Assembly: GCA_023251835.1 (NCBI GenBank)
Contig: JAHEXZ010000016.1
Span: 25,071-89,070 of the forward strand
Reading direction: 5' to 3'
DNA from: Bacteroidota bacterium
Lineage (GTDB): Bacteria; Bacteroidota; Bacteroidia; 2-12-FULL-35-15
Length of the DNA: 64,000 nt
Position numbers and translations under genes: made by a program. The number at the start of each line of letters is the position of its first letter. The first letter of the stretch is position 1. Below are positions 9,501-17,659 of this stretch, one piece after another. The notes below the pieces were generated by a model. That model searched no databases. It was not told the DNA's origin and saw only the letters and a list, made by a program, of their open reading frames with translations.

Positions 9501-10138
9501 ACTCCGTTGTTTCCCCGATAAACAATACCATATCATTAACCGTAACCTCAAATGAAGGATGTAGTACAACCCTGACTAAGAATAACTATATTACAATAAA
9601 TCCAACTCCTATAGCGGAATTTGACTATGTTCCTAACCCTCCAACAATATTAAATCCAATTGTTTCATTTCAGAATCAATCATTGGGAGCAAACGGCTGG
9701 CTCTGGCATTTTAGCGATGGTTTGCAAGACACGTCTTCTATACTGCAACACCCCTATTATACTTATATTGATACTGGAACATTTGCAGTCGAGCTGATTG
9801 CAGCCAATAGCTATTCCTGCTTTGATACTGTCCGGAAAGATATTATAGTAGGTCAGGATTGGGCAATATATATCCCAAATGCTTTTACACCTAATGGCGA
9901 TAATATCAACGAAACTTTTATTGTAAAGACATTTGGGATAGAAGAATTTGAAATGTTGATTTTTGATCGATGGGGGAATCTTATATTTCGAACCGACAAC
10001 ATTAATAAGCCTTGGGATGGTAAAGCAAACCAAGGTACGGAAGTTGCTCAACAAGATATATATGTATATACCATAAAAGCTAAAGACATATTTGGTCATG
10101 TACATAAATTCCGTGGAACAGTTACACTGGTTGACTAA
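3569..10138 (+). CDS. Giant secreted protein with SprB repeats, two PKD domains and a CHU_C type IX secretion signal
   Basis: A 2189-residue exported protein. From the ATG at 3569 the N-terminus MRKFILFTLLCINYPCLGQG is a clean signal peptide; the longer frame from 3482 would bury it and overlaps the promoter. Residues about 20-1600 are beta-rich repeats of the DUF11/conserved-repeat kind (segments such as TLPTGIIYQTGS, VNTGNVAFGTTD). Residues about 1615-1850 hold three SprB repeats (YSVTVTDANGC, VVVTDAYGC, IVTITDANNC), followed by an Ig-like unit. Two PKD domains start near 1923 (WLWNFGDGSSS, then WLWHFSDG). From about 2097 comes the gliding-motility-associated domain (YIPNAFTPNGDNINETF, FDRWGNLIFRTD, PWDGKA). 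The signal implies export by the type IX system and display on, or release from, the cell surface. The two PKDs match the last two of the seven in the downstream genes. An adhesin role is inferred. Confidence 0.92.
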   Translation: MRKFILFTLLCINYPCLGQGNLISISSTVPVQITVCGTPKVFTISIYNPSPFTVTNDTLKLTLPTGIIYQTGSVTGAGVSEFNITVPNKPVFLLPPIPSLAPSLTITFTAAANCDLIAFIAGGGTVENTTQVNYTANNIANYDTHTSLTYVVKQPALNITNVTNQTYSGSVGNTYTRCITITNSGLGELSQFIFTDDHGNGITVSNINGGNWANSGITETVTFSSSHFNTIGNNNGLFEQGESITFCETIQIISCVGVASNFTAYWGCNNQVCQSTTLGANVIFPNLIPDIEIIPINPPMNPCLGPGNASIQKLMVINTGLGQATNIHLDIFQTNNGLGYNNNVASYIDESSFTIQTNSSIPVTIVPDSTKTTSQLGCMPVNAIGRVFLTITSLIAGDTMYLTWNTYSCCYNACTSVGQSYFNGWAYQGSYKNVCQNDYLINTAWGRVHSQLYASLINNASPSVLDSGEAGTFNFKFSSYGFQQPYPGDSTGYWKFIFTLPACLDSSGNPSIMSSNGIDTWNPQSVTMSGNTLTAIFSGTTPPFDLNLAQVKLNLAVDCNGCSGGFGTVDIKAIYVPSVSCSCQVTVSCTNAPITILCSTPVITTPEPAISTCPEGMMFRYYSFKRASYGLPDNEAGGGNGLPDNTGILDFSKIKTNRAMFGDTITSAFHGKVRTSMAYPSWQYCYASASITNGNLFGFLSAQALIYRNGILIATCNSLVPVVTNTGTTRKFSYDLSTPGLISSGCLPVGFTYLNNDSVVLFHSYKIIVNTTGPIQTCESTNEFYVSNIMNPSSPSDKHFCDGFYGICFVMGYRFEMHDDTYYTIQSCQNAVITQDYFLSIGPCCSNYEGGNLFPYEYRNWAHINTLTATIPSGYKFISAQFIERRTTGSGASNTSLPIPLIPVNPDSSTLVFSVEHYFQSYGGTLPLSDDGFSGTLEVTIAPSCEVTPVISQGIKYDWTFTPTNYLTGAGSYPTLLTATPDYIIYNAPSVFLQCVLPSINVPDSIAVWDITLSNPSNASNAENIWLSSPQISGIAVVELMDVDNNIIIPVAGSIYQLGLVFAATERHFKIKALFTSCAQDSIILYSGWNCTDGYPTDVSSYPCIPEKVVLMETPLIPAIDMLMTVPANSVQLCDTNTYVIEGFNFQAGTLYNVVFTTILPLGTSIVPGSSELLYPNDSIYASISDPVLVTGTTWQWNLSVINSFIGNNGLKGFADSTLNSFKIKFKLVTDCNYTSGSRIRFNLIGNASCGLTVNQDAVSEPLLITGATPVYTTNISMSTTYLSPCAANSTMHITVVNTGNVAFGTTDSVAIILPPGVNYETGSFTAIHNAPLNNSPALFIINNQTTLKWNMPAGVQPGDSVVFNLNYAGTPAELSCGISYFLANTLIVANVLCTSSNNSCNIQVITGYDTLPVFTYKAYLSLSNGTGLSVPNPPGGENATINFTINNTGQDVFATHNTIISYYYDSNGNENLDLNDVFITYDTLNALIPGNGNYSYTSTIFLPSGNTCTVIAVIDTSVYYCSCVSTQIAIDVPLYNANSDTIVCSNQIITLGAAPVNGYTYSWSPSTGLNNVNSSSPDYTAPSVSNTPDTAYFEVTTDRIGCISKDTITVITVPDPTISITGTDTICFGESSGSLIASVSGNGTPQYDYLWSTTPSQLNDTATGLTAGTYSVTVTDANGCIANQSYTINQTATALTVSITNQTNLICNSICDGSATAIASGGASGYTFLWNTTPIQTSATATNLCANSYFVVVTDAYGCSATDSSTIIEPTPIVTTTSIVNGNCNNNNNAIAIVAVNGGTAGYSFLWSNGQTTDTIVSLSSGIYIVTITDANNCTQTDSAIITPALNVNANAASTSVCEGQNTTIDALISGGTPNYIFLWNNAQTTQSITVQPDSTTAYTIIVTDINGCIDSATVSITVRSSPIVDFQSDSIGCSPLCINFQNLSIIAIGTNQQWLWNFGDGSSSNLENPTHCFTNNSVVSPINNTISLTVTSNEGCSTTLTKNNYITINPTPIAEFDYVPNPPTILNPIVSFQNQSLGANGWLWHFSDGLQDTSSILQHPYYTYIDTGTFAVELIAANSYSCFDTVRKDIIVGQDWAIYIPNAFTPNGDNINETFIVKTFGIEEFEMLIFDRWGNLIFRTDNINKPWDGKANQGTEVAQQDIYVYTIKAKDIFGHVHKFRGTVTLVD

Positions 10139-10257
10139 ATATCTGGCTTTTAATTTTACTTCTCTTTTTCTTGCTAACTTATATTGATTCGCTTACTTTT
10201 ATCATTCTCAATTCTTACACTCAAAAGAGTGTACGCAACCTATAGGAGAATTTATGC

Positions 10258-10264
10258 TACTTTG
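10258..10264 (+). promoter_or_regulatory. Possible -7 element for the glycine-rich cargo gene
   Basis: TACTTTG, one base shorter than TAnnTTTG but a frequent Bacteroidota variant, 43 bases before the ATG at 10307. The match is weak, and the gene could also be read through from the 6.6-kb gene upstream. Confidence 0.3.
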
Positions 10265-10306
10265 TTTGTATCACACAGTTTTCAATTGTTGCACAGATTA
10301 TCTTTT

Positions 10307-13285
10307 ATGAATAGTACAAACCGGTTGATATTATCAATGAACAAAGCACAATCATATTTTGTACTATTTAGTGTTCCCATATTTGCGTTTTTTGTCTGTT
10401 CAAGAGCCCTTTCCCAAACTGCCCTACCTTTTTCCTATACAGGAGGTGCTCAAACCTTCACCGTTCCTTGTGGCGTAGATAGTATACATGTAAAAACATG
10501 GGGTGCCGGAGGCAGTGGTGGCGGTGCCGATAGCTATGGTGGAGCTGTGGGTGGAGCCGGAGCATTTGTAGAAAGTGATATTTTCGTTACACCCGGACAA
10601 CTTTTAACTATAGTCGTTGGAGGAGGTGCCGGGCCGGGAGCTAATTGCGCTGGTGGAGCACCGGGAGGGCCTTCTGGCTGGGGAAATGCTATTTTTAATG
10701 GTGGGCCAGGTGGTAATGCCGGAGGCTCAGGATGTTCTGGTGGTGGTGGCGGTGGCGGTGGTGGTAGCGGTATATTAAGCTCTTCTACCCTGCTGCTTGT
10801 TGCGGGTGGCGGTGGCGGTGGTAGCGGTGGTGGGCAATTCAGCAGCGGAGCAACTGGCGGTGGTGGCGGACAAGATGGCAACCCTTCGCCCGGCTCCTGT
10901 TCCTCGCCAGGAATAGCAGGTGCCAGCTCAAGTGGAAACGGACTTCAGGGAGCTAATAAAGGTGGCGCTGACGGTGGTGGCGGTGGCGGTGGCGGTGGTG
11001 GATACGTAGGTGGCAGCGGAGGTGGGGTAGCAACAGGGTGTGATTGTGGAGCATGTGGTGGTGGTGGTGGCACCAGCTGGTCATCCGGAATAAATACAAC
11101 CATTTTAAACGGAAGTGGTCAAACCCCGGGCAATAGCACAGACCCAGACCTGCCTGCCGGAGTTGCTATTGGAGGAGGGACTTCTACAGAAGGGGGTGAT
11201 GGATATATAATACTATCATTCTATGGCGGACCTCCCGAAGCCGACTTCAGCAGCACAACAGTTTGCCAGGGAAATGCTACCCAGTTTACCAATAACTCTA
11301 TTACTTCTGATGGAACCATCATTTCCGTATCCTGGAATTATGGCAACGGCAGCCCCCTTGATGCTACATTTAATCCTGTTTATATTTATCCAAATGGTGG
11401 TAACTATAACGTTACTTTAATAGTAACTAACAACTTCGGATGCTCAGATACTATTACTAAGCCAGTCCAGATATATTATAAACCCACTGCCGGTTTTTCT
11501 TCTGCTGATGTTTGTCTGGGTGATAGTGTAAATTTTACAAATAATTCCTCCATTAATCCTGGTGGCACAATTGCTGGCTATTTATGGAAATTTGACGATG
11601 GCACAACAAGCCTTATACAAAATCCTGCACATAAATATAGTGCCGGAACGTACAGCCCCGTACTAATAGTAACATCTACAGATATGTGTATTGATAGTAC
11701 CACTGGCACTGTTAATACATTTGATCCCCCAACATCTTCTTTTACAACTACAAATACCTGTCTGCTCGATTCGGCTGCATTTACCAATAATTCAATTAAC
11801 CCTGTAATGGGAAATCTGATAAGCTGGTATTGGAATTTCGGAGATGGCTCACCTATTAATACCACACTCTGGAATCCACATCATTTATATAGCACCCCCG
11901 GAAATTATGATGTTTCATTAATTACCCACTCTTCTAATCTCGGATGTGCTGATACTATGAAAACAACTGTTACTATATATCCTATGCCGATTGCCGATTA
12001 CAGTTCTGCGGATGTTTGTTTGGTTCAGGTCGCTAATTTTACCGATCTTTCAATAGTTTCTAATGGCTCTATCACCAACTGGGGCTGGAATTTTGGAGAC
12101 GGAACCCCGATAGCAACGCTTCAAAACCCCACTCACACCTACACCACACCCGGAACTTATTCCGTTTCTTTAATTGTTACAACAAACAATGGATGTAAAA
12201 ACGCTATTACAAAAAGTATTATCATACACCCTATGCCTGATGCCGGGTTCAATACATCTAATGTATGTGACGGAGATTATGCGCAATTTTATGACTCTTC
12301 AACCATCACTGGCCCGGATATTATTCAGTTGTATAATTGGGATTTTGGAGACGGAAATTCTGTTAGTAATCAAAATGCTTCCCACTCATATGCTGATACA
12401 GGAACCTATACTGTTAAATTACTTGTTGTTTCGAACTTCGGATGTTCGGATTCAATTACACACACAATTGTTGTCAACCCCAATCCCACAGTTAACTTCA
12501 CAGCCAGCAATTTAACAGGCTGTGAACCTCTGTGTATATCCTTATTTGACTCCTCCTCTATTGCAGGCGGAAATGCTATTTCATGGACTTGGAACCTGGG
12601 GGATGGAAGTCCGACCAGTACTACTCAGGATCAACAACACTGTTATACCAATCAGCAGTTGTTTGCACCCGTTTCCTTTTCTCCTTCCCTCACCGTTATT
12701 TCTGATAGCGGCTGTGTAACCTCATTAACCAAAAACAATTATATTACAGTATATCCTCTTCCTAATGCCATCTTTACAATTAACCCTCAAACAACGAGTA
12801 TTGTTGATCCGGTAATAACAATTACCGATTCGTCCATAGGTACGGATACATGGAGTTGGAATTTTGGAGACTGGGATACCTCCTCTGTCAGCAATCCTCA
12901 AACACATACTTATGCTGATACCGGAACATATCAAATAGTATTAATTGCTTCAACCCAATACAGTTGTGCTGACACCACTTACCAAACAGTTATTGTTGAA
13001 CCGGATTTTGAAGTATATATTCCTAATGCATTTACGCCAAATGGCGATGGAATAAATGATTCATTTATTTGCAAAAGTATTTTTGCTACCGATTTTAAAA
13101 TGACCATCTTTGATAGATGGGGAAATCTGATTTATAGAACAGACGGCCTTGACAAACCCTGGGATGGAAAAGCAAACTATGGGACCGACATTGCAGAAAG
13201 TGACATATACATATATGCCATTGAAATAACTGATTTCAAAAATAAAAAACACAACTACAAAGGAATCGTAACTCTGTTAAAGTAA
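10307..13285 (+). CDS. Secreted glycine-rich protein with seven PKD domains and CHU_C signal
   Basis: A 992-residue type IX secretion cargo. The ATG at 10307 (or 10337) puts a signal peptide ending near SRALSQ at the N-terminus; the frame is open further up to 10184, but that stretch is unlikely to be coding. Residues about 50-305 are a glycine-rich domain (FTVPCGVDSIHVKTWGAGG, many GGGG tracts) of the Gly_rich type found in animal ALK receptors and many bacterial surface proteins. Seven PKD domains run from about 308 to 900, each with a version of W-x-FGDG and a Cys early and a Gly-Cys late in the domain. CHU_C follows from about 900 (YIPNAFTPNGDGIND, FDRWGNLIYRTD). The seven-PKD cassette is domain-for-domain homologous to the next two genes. 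Probable surface protein; its ligand is unknown. Confidence 0.92.
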   Translation: MNSTNRLILSMNKAQSYFVLFSVPIFAFFVCSRALSQTALPFSYTGGAQTFTVPCGVDSIHVKTWGAGGSGGGADSYGGAVGGAGAFVESDIFVTPGQLLTIVVGGGAGPGANCAGGAPGGPSGWGNAIFNGGPGGNAGGSGCSGGGGGGGGGSGILSSSTLLLVAGGGGGGSGGGQFSSGATGGGGGQDGNPSPGSCSSPGIAGASSSGNGLQGANKGGADGGGGGGGGGGYVGGSGGGVATGCDCGACGGGGGTSWSSGINTTILNGSGQTPGNSTDPDLPAGVAIGGGTSTEGGDGYIILSFYGGPPEADFSSTTVCQGNATQFTNNSITSDGTIISVSWNYGNGSPLDATFNPVYIYPNGGNYNVTLIVTNNFGCSDTITKPVQIYYKPTAGFSSADVCLGDSVNFTNNSSINPGGTIAGYLWKFDDGTTSLIQNPAHKYSAGTYSPVLIVTSTDMCIDSTTGTVNTFDPPTSSFTTTNTCLLDSAAFTNNSINPVMGNLISWYWNFGDGSPINTTLWNPHHLYSTPGNYDVSLITHSSNLGCADTMKTTVTIYPMPIADYSSADVCLVQVANFTDLSIVSNGSITNWGWNFGDGTPIATLQNPTHTYTTPGTYSVSLIVTTNNGCKNAITKSIIIHPMPDAGFNTSNVCDGDYAQFYDSSTITGPDIIQLYNWDFGDGNSVSNQNASHSYADTGTYTVKLLVVSNFGCSDSITHTIVVNPNPTVNFTASNLTGCEPLCISLFDSSSIAGGNAISWTWNLGDGSPTSTTQDQQHCYTNQQLFAPVSFSPSLTVISDSGCVTSLTKNNYITVYPLPNAIFTINPQTTSIVDPVITITDSSIGTDTWSWNFGDWDTSSVSNPQTHTYADTGTYQIVLIASTQYSCADTTYQTVIVEPDFEVYIPNAFTPNGDGINDSFICKSIFATDFKMTIFDRWGNLIYRTDGLDKPWDGKANYGTDIAESDIYIYAIEITDFKNKKHNYKGIVTLLK

Positions 13286-13336
13286 AATATCGCTATTATA
13301 CCCCATAAACCGCTTTCTTAATCGCTTTAATTTTAT

Positions 13337-13344
13337 TATATTTG
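13337..13344 (+). promoter_or_regulatory. -7 promoter element of the FG-GAP cargo gene
   Basis: TATATTTG, a perfect TAnnTTTG, 85 bases before the ATG at 13430. A TTTC (not TTTG) lies 19 bases upstream as a possible -33 box. This suggests the second pair of large genes has its own promoter. Confidence 0.5.
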
Positions 13345-13429
13345 CTATAGTTGTTCATAGAAAATAATTGCAACCTTTTTGACAATTCCTATCTCTTAAG
13401 ATGAGGCCCATATTGTCATACCATATTGC

Positions 13430-16400
13430 ATGCTAAAAAATTTACTTGTTATATCATTCTTATTTATTGGTATTGCTGCATTCGGACAGGAAATATGTAA
13501 CAACGGTATCGATGATGATGGAGATGGCCTTGTAGATTGTTTTGATCCTCAATGCAACGGCACCACAGACTGTTCCGATTTTTTTTATGGAAAGCCCGCC
13601 ACAAGCTGCAGTACTAATCCTACAAACCCTGTTTTTAGCTTAAATACCACCTGGCAATCGAACATAAATGTTTCTACTCGTTCTACCATGATGGTTGGTG
13701 ATATGGATGCCGATGGTATCCCAGAGGTTGTATGCCATCAGGATGGTGTCAATCAGTTATATATATTGGATGGAGTAACAGGGAGTGTAGAAGTTACTAT
13801 TAACTGCCCTGCTATTGCAGATCATGTAGATGCAATTACTATTGGCGATACCGATGATGACGGGCTCGGAGAAATTTATGTTGTTACTAATGATAATAAA
13901 CTACGATGCTTTGAAAATGACGGAACAGCCAAAATTGGATTTACTCCACCAACTACAGGTGGCACCAATGAGTCTATTCCCGGTATTGCCGACTTTAACC
14001 AGGACGGAATTCCGGAGATTTATAAAGACAACAAAATTTATAATTCCTTAACCGGAGTATTAATTGCTTCCGGGACTGGAAGTACAGGCAACAATCCTGG
14101 CTCTAACGGCTCTCCTGCCGGTATGCCTGTTGCTGCAGATGTTTTGCCAGACAGTTATTGTGTCGATTGTAGTGGGCTGGAATTGGTTTGCGGAAATGCG
14201 GTATACGCTGTTGATATTCCCGGTGGAACAATTACCCCGGTTGCAAACAGTCTGCCAGGTTCATTGCAAGATGGATTTACCTCTGTTGCCGATATAGATG
14301 TAGATGGACAGTTAGATGTAGTTGTGGTATCTAATGGAACGGTGTATGTATGGGATCCGAGAACGGGTTTACAGATTGGAAATACGTTTAATATTCCCAA
14401 TACCAATGCCGGAGGACGTGCCAATATTGCCGACTATGATAACGATGGTTTACCTGAAATAGGTGCCGGAGGAATGAATCGTTATGTTGTGATTGATATT
14501 GATACTGCTACCAACTTGTTGTCACAGAAATGGATTAAAACCATTGTAGATGGCTCTGAACACACTACCAGCTCTGTATTTGACTTTGATTGTGATGGCA
14601 AAGCTCAGGTGGTATATCGTGATGAGAATGTTTTATATGTATGGGACGGAGAAACAGGTAATGTGCAAGCCTCCCTTCCTTGCGGTTCTGCGACAAGAAG
14701 TGAATTTCCAACTATTGTTGATGTTGACGGAGATGGTCAGGTAAACATTATATGTGCCTGTGCCTCTGGAAATGGAGGATCCGCAGGAAAGGTAATGGCC
14801 TTTAACAGCAGTACCAATCAATGGGTGGGATCAAGAACCGTGATGAATCAACACTCCTATTTTGTTACAAATATTAATGATGATCTTTCTATACCCATAC
14901 AACAGCAAAATCACGCATTACTTCCCAAGATAAACGGTTTCCTTGCCCAAGCCCCAGTTTACGATGTCAATTGGAACTCTACCTGCATTCCACTTGCTGA
15001 TGTTACTATTTCTATTGATTCTGTTATATACTGCCAGAAACCAGATAGCGTAATAATGGAATTAACGCTCTGCAATATAGGTAGTAAGGTTACAACATCT
15101 CCTATTGACATATCTGTTTACAATGGTAATCCCATATCTGGGGGAACACTCATTTCTATGATTCCTCTGACAAATCTCATTTATTCAGACAGTTGTTTAA
15201 ACACAGCTATTACAGTTCCATTTAGCGGTTCCTCCGCTATATTTTATGTATATGTAAATGATGATGGTTCCAGCCCCGCCAATGCTCCACAAACAACATT
15301 TGTTGAATGTGATTCCTCCAACAATAGTGATTTTATAAACATTAATGTACCAGTTATATCAATTGTTATTTCTGGCGATACTATCCTGTGTAATGGTGAC
15401 AGCACCACTCTTACTGCAACAGGAGCAACTATTTACAACTGGTCCCCTTCAACAACTCTTAGTGATTCTACCGGGCCAACTGTCACTGCCAAACCATTAG
15501 CAACACAAAGCTATACAGTTAGCGGAACAGACACAAATACCGGATGTAGTAGCACTGCCACAAAAACAGTTACGATAAACCCAAATCCTGTAGCTATTTT
15601 CGGAAATTCAAAAGTTTGTAAAGGATTTGCTACACAATTTACTGATACATCAGCAAGTAGCACAGGCACTGTCAACGCATGGATGTGGCGTTTTGGTGAT
15701 GGCGACAGCTTGAGCGGCATCCAACACCCCACACACGTATATGGTAACGCTGGAAATTACAATACAATCTTAATCGTTGGTAATAGCCTTGGATGTAAAG
15801 ATACAACTACAAAATCTATACTGGTATACAATAATCCTGTTTCAGGCTTTATACACAATGATGTGTGCTATGGCGACACTACGCATTTTACCGGCACTTC
15901 TTCTGTTTTGCCTCCAGACTCTGTAACATCCTATCAATGGATATTCGATGATGGGAACCCCAATAGTATTTCTCAAAATCCTGACCATTTTTATATCAAC
16001 CCGGGAACATATAATGTTAAACTTGTTGTTACAACCAACAATGGGTGTATTGATAGCTTAATCACTCTTGTAAATGCTTTTGACGCGCCCACCTCTCTGT
16101 TTACAGTTAGCAACACCTGCCAATATGATTCCGCAGAGCTTGTTAATAGCTCCGCAAATCCTTCAATGGCTACAATCACAGGCTGGCAGTGGGATTTTGG
16201 AGACCAGACACCATCAGGTACAACCGATTGGAATCCAAACCATTTATATGCTTCTTCGGGCAATTATATTGTAACGCTGGTTACCTATACTAATTATCCT
16301 TCCAATCTCAGTTGTTCAGATACATTGAGTAACTCTGTTACAATATTTCCTTCACCAATAGCCGGCTTTAGCTCTAATGAAATTTGTTTGAGCGATACAA

Positions 16401-17659
16401 CAGATTTTATAGATTCTTCATCTGTTTTAAGCGGAAGTATTACAGCCTGGTCATGGAATTTTGTAGACAATTCGGCTATATCAACTATCCAGCAGCCTAC
16501 CCACATATATACAAACTTCGGAATATATACAACTACTTTAGTTGTTACCTCAGACAATGGATGCATAGACTCCATTTCAAAAAACACCTTAATACATCCT
16601 CCACCCAATGCAATGTTCGGCACAGAAGCAGTATGTAGCGGCAGTAATACAAACTTTATAGATTTATCAACCATTCCCTCCAATATTATGAACGATACAA
16701 TTCAATCATGGACATGGAATCTGGGAGATAGCTCAAGTGCTGACGGACAAAATCCTACCCATCTCTACAGTAATTCCGGCCTTTATTCGGTTCAATTGCT
16801 TGTTGTTTCTAGTTTTGGTTGTTTGGATTCTATCACTAAAACAGCTGTAGTGAATCCCAACCCTGCTGTGGTTTTTACAACCAATGATACCAGTGGGTGT
16901 TCTCCTTTATGTGTTCCATTTCAAACACTATCCTTTGTTAACAATGGGTCTATCGCCAGTTGGAGCTGGAATTTTGGAGATAGCAGTTCTGCTGCAGGTA
17001 CACAAGATGTTATACACTGCTACGCAAACACAAACACATTACCCGTTTCTTTTTCTCCCACTCTCACAGTAACTTCCGACAGTAGCTGCATCGCCACATT
17101 GACTAAAAATGGCTATATCACGGTATTTCCACAGCCCGATGCACAATTTATAATATCTCCTCAATCTACCACTATTACAGATCCTGCAATTCTAATTACC
17201 AATACCTCAACTATAGCTACTTTGTGGAACTGGGACTTTGGAGATTCGGCAACAAGTATCATCATCAATCCAGCACTTCATACTTATGCTGATACAGGTG
17301 CTTATCTTATCACACTTATTGCTTCTACTCAATATAATTGTATTGATACGACCTATCAAACTGTAATTATTGAGCCTGATTTTTTATTTTTTATACCAAA
17401 TTCCTTTACTCCTGATGGTGACGGTGTGAATGATACGTTTACAGGAAAAGGACTGTTTATTACAGAATACGAAATGTTCATTTTTGACCGCTGGGGTAAC
17501 ACGGTATACAGAACGGATGATCTTGATAAACCCTGGGATGGAAAAGCAAATCACGGCAATGAAATTTCACAACAGGATGTATATGTTTATTCTATTACTG
17601 TCAAAGACTTTAAACAAATCAAACATAACTATAAAGGAATTGTTAATTTAGTAAGATAG
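13430..17659 (+). CDS. Secreted FG-GAP/VCBS-repeat protein with seven PKD domains and CHU_C signal
   Basis: A 1409-residue type IX secretion cargo. A signal peptide (residues 1-19, ending AAFGQ) is followed by a calcium-loop-like segment CNNGIDDDGDGLVDC. Residues about 70-500 carry FG-GAP/VCBS beta-propeller repeats with Asp-rich loops (DMDADGIPEV, DTDDDGLGEI, DFNQDGIPEI, DVDGDGQVNI). Then come a CARDB-like beta domain (about 520-640), an Ig-like domain (about 640-720), seven PKD domains (about 720-1310) and CHU_C (YIPN-like FFIPNSFTPDGDGVND, FDRWGNTVYRTDD). It probably binds calcium and acts at the cell surface. The stop codon is directly abutted by the ATG of the next gene, so the two are surely cotranscribed and may be translationally coupled. 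Integrin-like or lectin-like adhesion is an inference from the propeller. Confidence 0.93.
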   Translation: MLKNLLVISFLFIGIAAFGQEICNNGIDDDGDGLVDCFDPQCNGTTDCSDFFYGKPATSCSTNPTNPVFSLNTTWQSNINVSTRSTMMVGDMDADGIPEVVCHQDGVNQLYILDGVTGSVEVTINCPAIADHVDAITIGDTDDDGLGEIYVVTNDNKLRCFENDGTAKIGFTPPTTGGTNESIPGIADFNQDGIPEIYKDNKIYNSLTGVLIASGTGSTGNNPGSNGSPAGMPVAADVLPDSYCVDCSGLELVCGNAVYAVDIPGGTITPVANSLPGSLQDGFTSVADIDVDGQLDVVVVSNGTVYVWDPRTGLQIGNTFNIPNTNAGGRANIADYDNDGLPEIGAGGMNRYVVIDIDTATNLLSQKWIKTIVDGSEHTTSSVFDFDCDGKAQVVYRDENVLYVWDGETGNVQASLPCGSATRSEFPTIVDVDGDGQVNIICACASGNGGSAGKVMAFNSSTNQWVGSRTVMNQHSYFVTNINDDLSIPIQQQNHALLPKINGFLAQAPVYDVNWNSTCIPLADVTISIDSVIYCQKPDSVIMELTLCNIGSKVTTSPIDISVYNGNPISGGTLISMIPLTNLIYSDSCLNTAITVPFSGSSAIFYVYVNDDGSSPANAPQTTFVECDSSNNSDFININVPVISIVISGDTILCNGDSTTLTATGATIYNWSPSTTLSDSTGPTVTAKPLATQSYTVSGTDTNTGCSSTATKTVTINPNPVAIFGNSKVCKGFATQFTDTSASSTGTVNAWMWRFGDGDSLSGIQHPTHVYGNAGNYNTILIVGNSLGCKDTTTKSILVYNNPVSGFIHNDVCYGDTTHFTGTSSVLPPDSVTSYQWIFDDGNPNSISQNPDHFYINPGTYNVKLVVTTNNGCIDSLITLVNAFDAPTSLFTVSNTCQYDSAELVNSSANPSMATITGWQWDFGDQTPSGTTDWNPNHLYASSGNYIVTLVTYTNYPSNLSCSDTLSNSVTIFPSPIAGFSSNEICLSDTTDFIDSSSVLSGSITAWSWNFVDNSAISTIQQPTHIYTNFGIYTTTLVVTSDNGCIDSISKNTLIHPPPNAMFGTEAVCSGSNTNFIDLSTIPSNIMNDTIQSWTWNLGDSSSADGQNPTHLYSNSGLYSVQLLVVSSFGCLDSITKTAVVNPNPAVVFTTNDTSGCSPLCVPFQTLSFVNNGSIASWSWNFGDSSSAAGTQDVIHCYANTNTLPVSFSPTLTVTSDSSCIATLTKNGYITVFPQPDAQFIISPQSTTITDPAILITNTSTIATLWNWDFGDSATSIIINPALHTYADTGAYLITLIASTQYNCIDTTYQTVIIEPDFLFFIPNSFTPDGDGVNDTFTGKGLFITEYEMFIFDRWGNTVYRTDDLDKPWDGKANHGNEISQQDVYVYSITVKDFKQIKHNYKGIVNLVR

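Noticed and set aside
9680..10105. 141-codon minus-strand frame
   Set aside because: It is antisense to the PKD and CHU_C domains of the giant cargo protein.
10534..10881. Proline-rich minus-strand frame of 115 codons
   Set aside because: It is the mirror of the GGN codons of the glycine-rich protein; no start context or homology.
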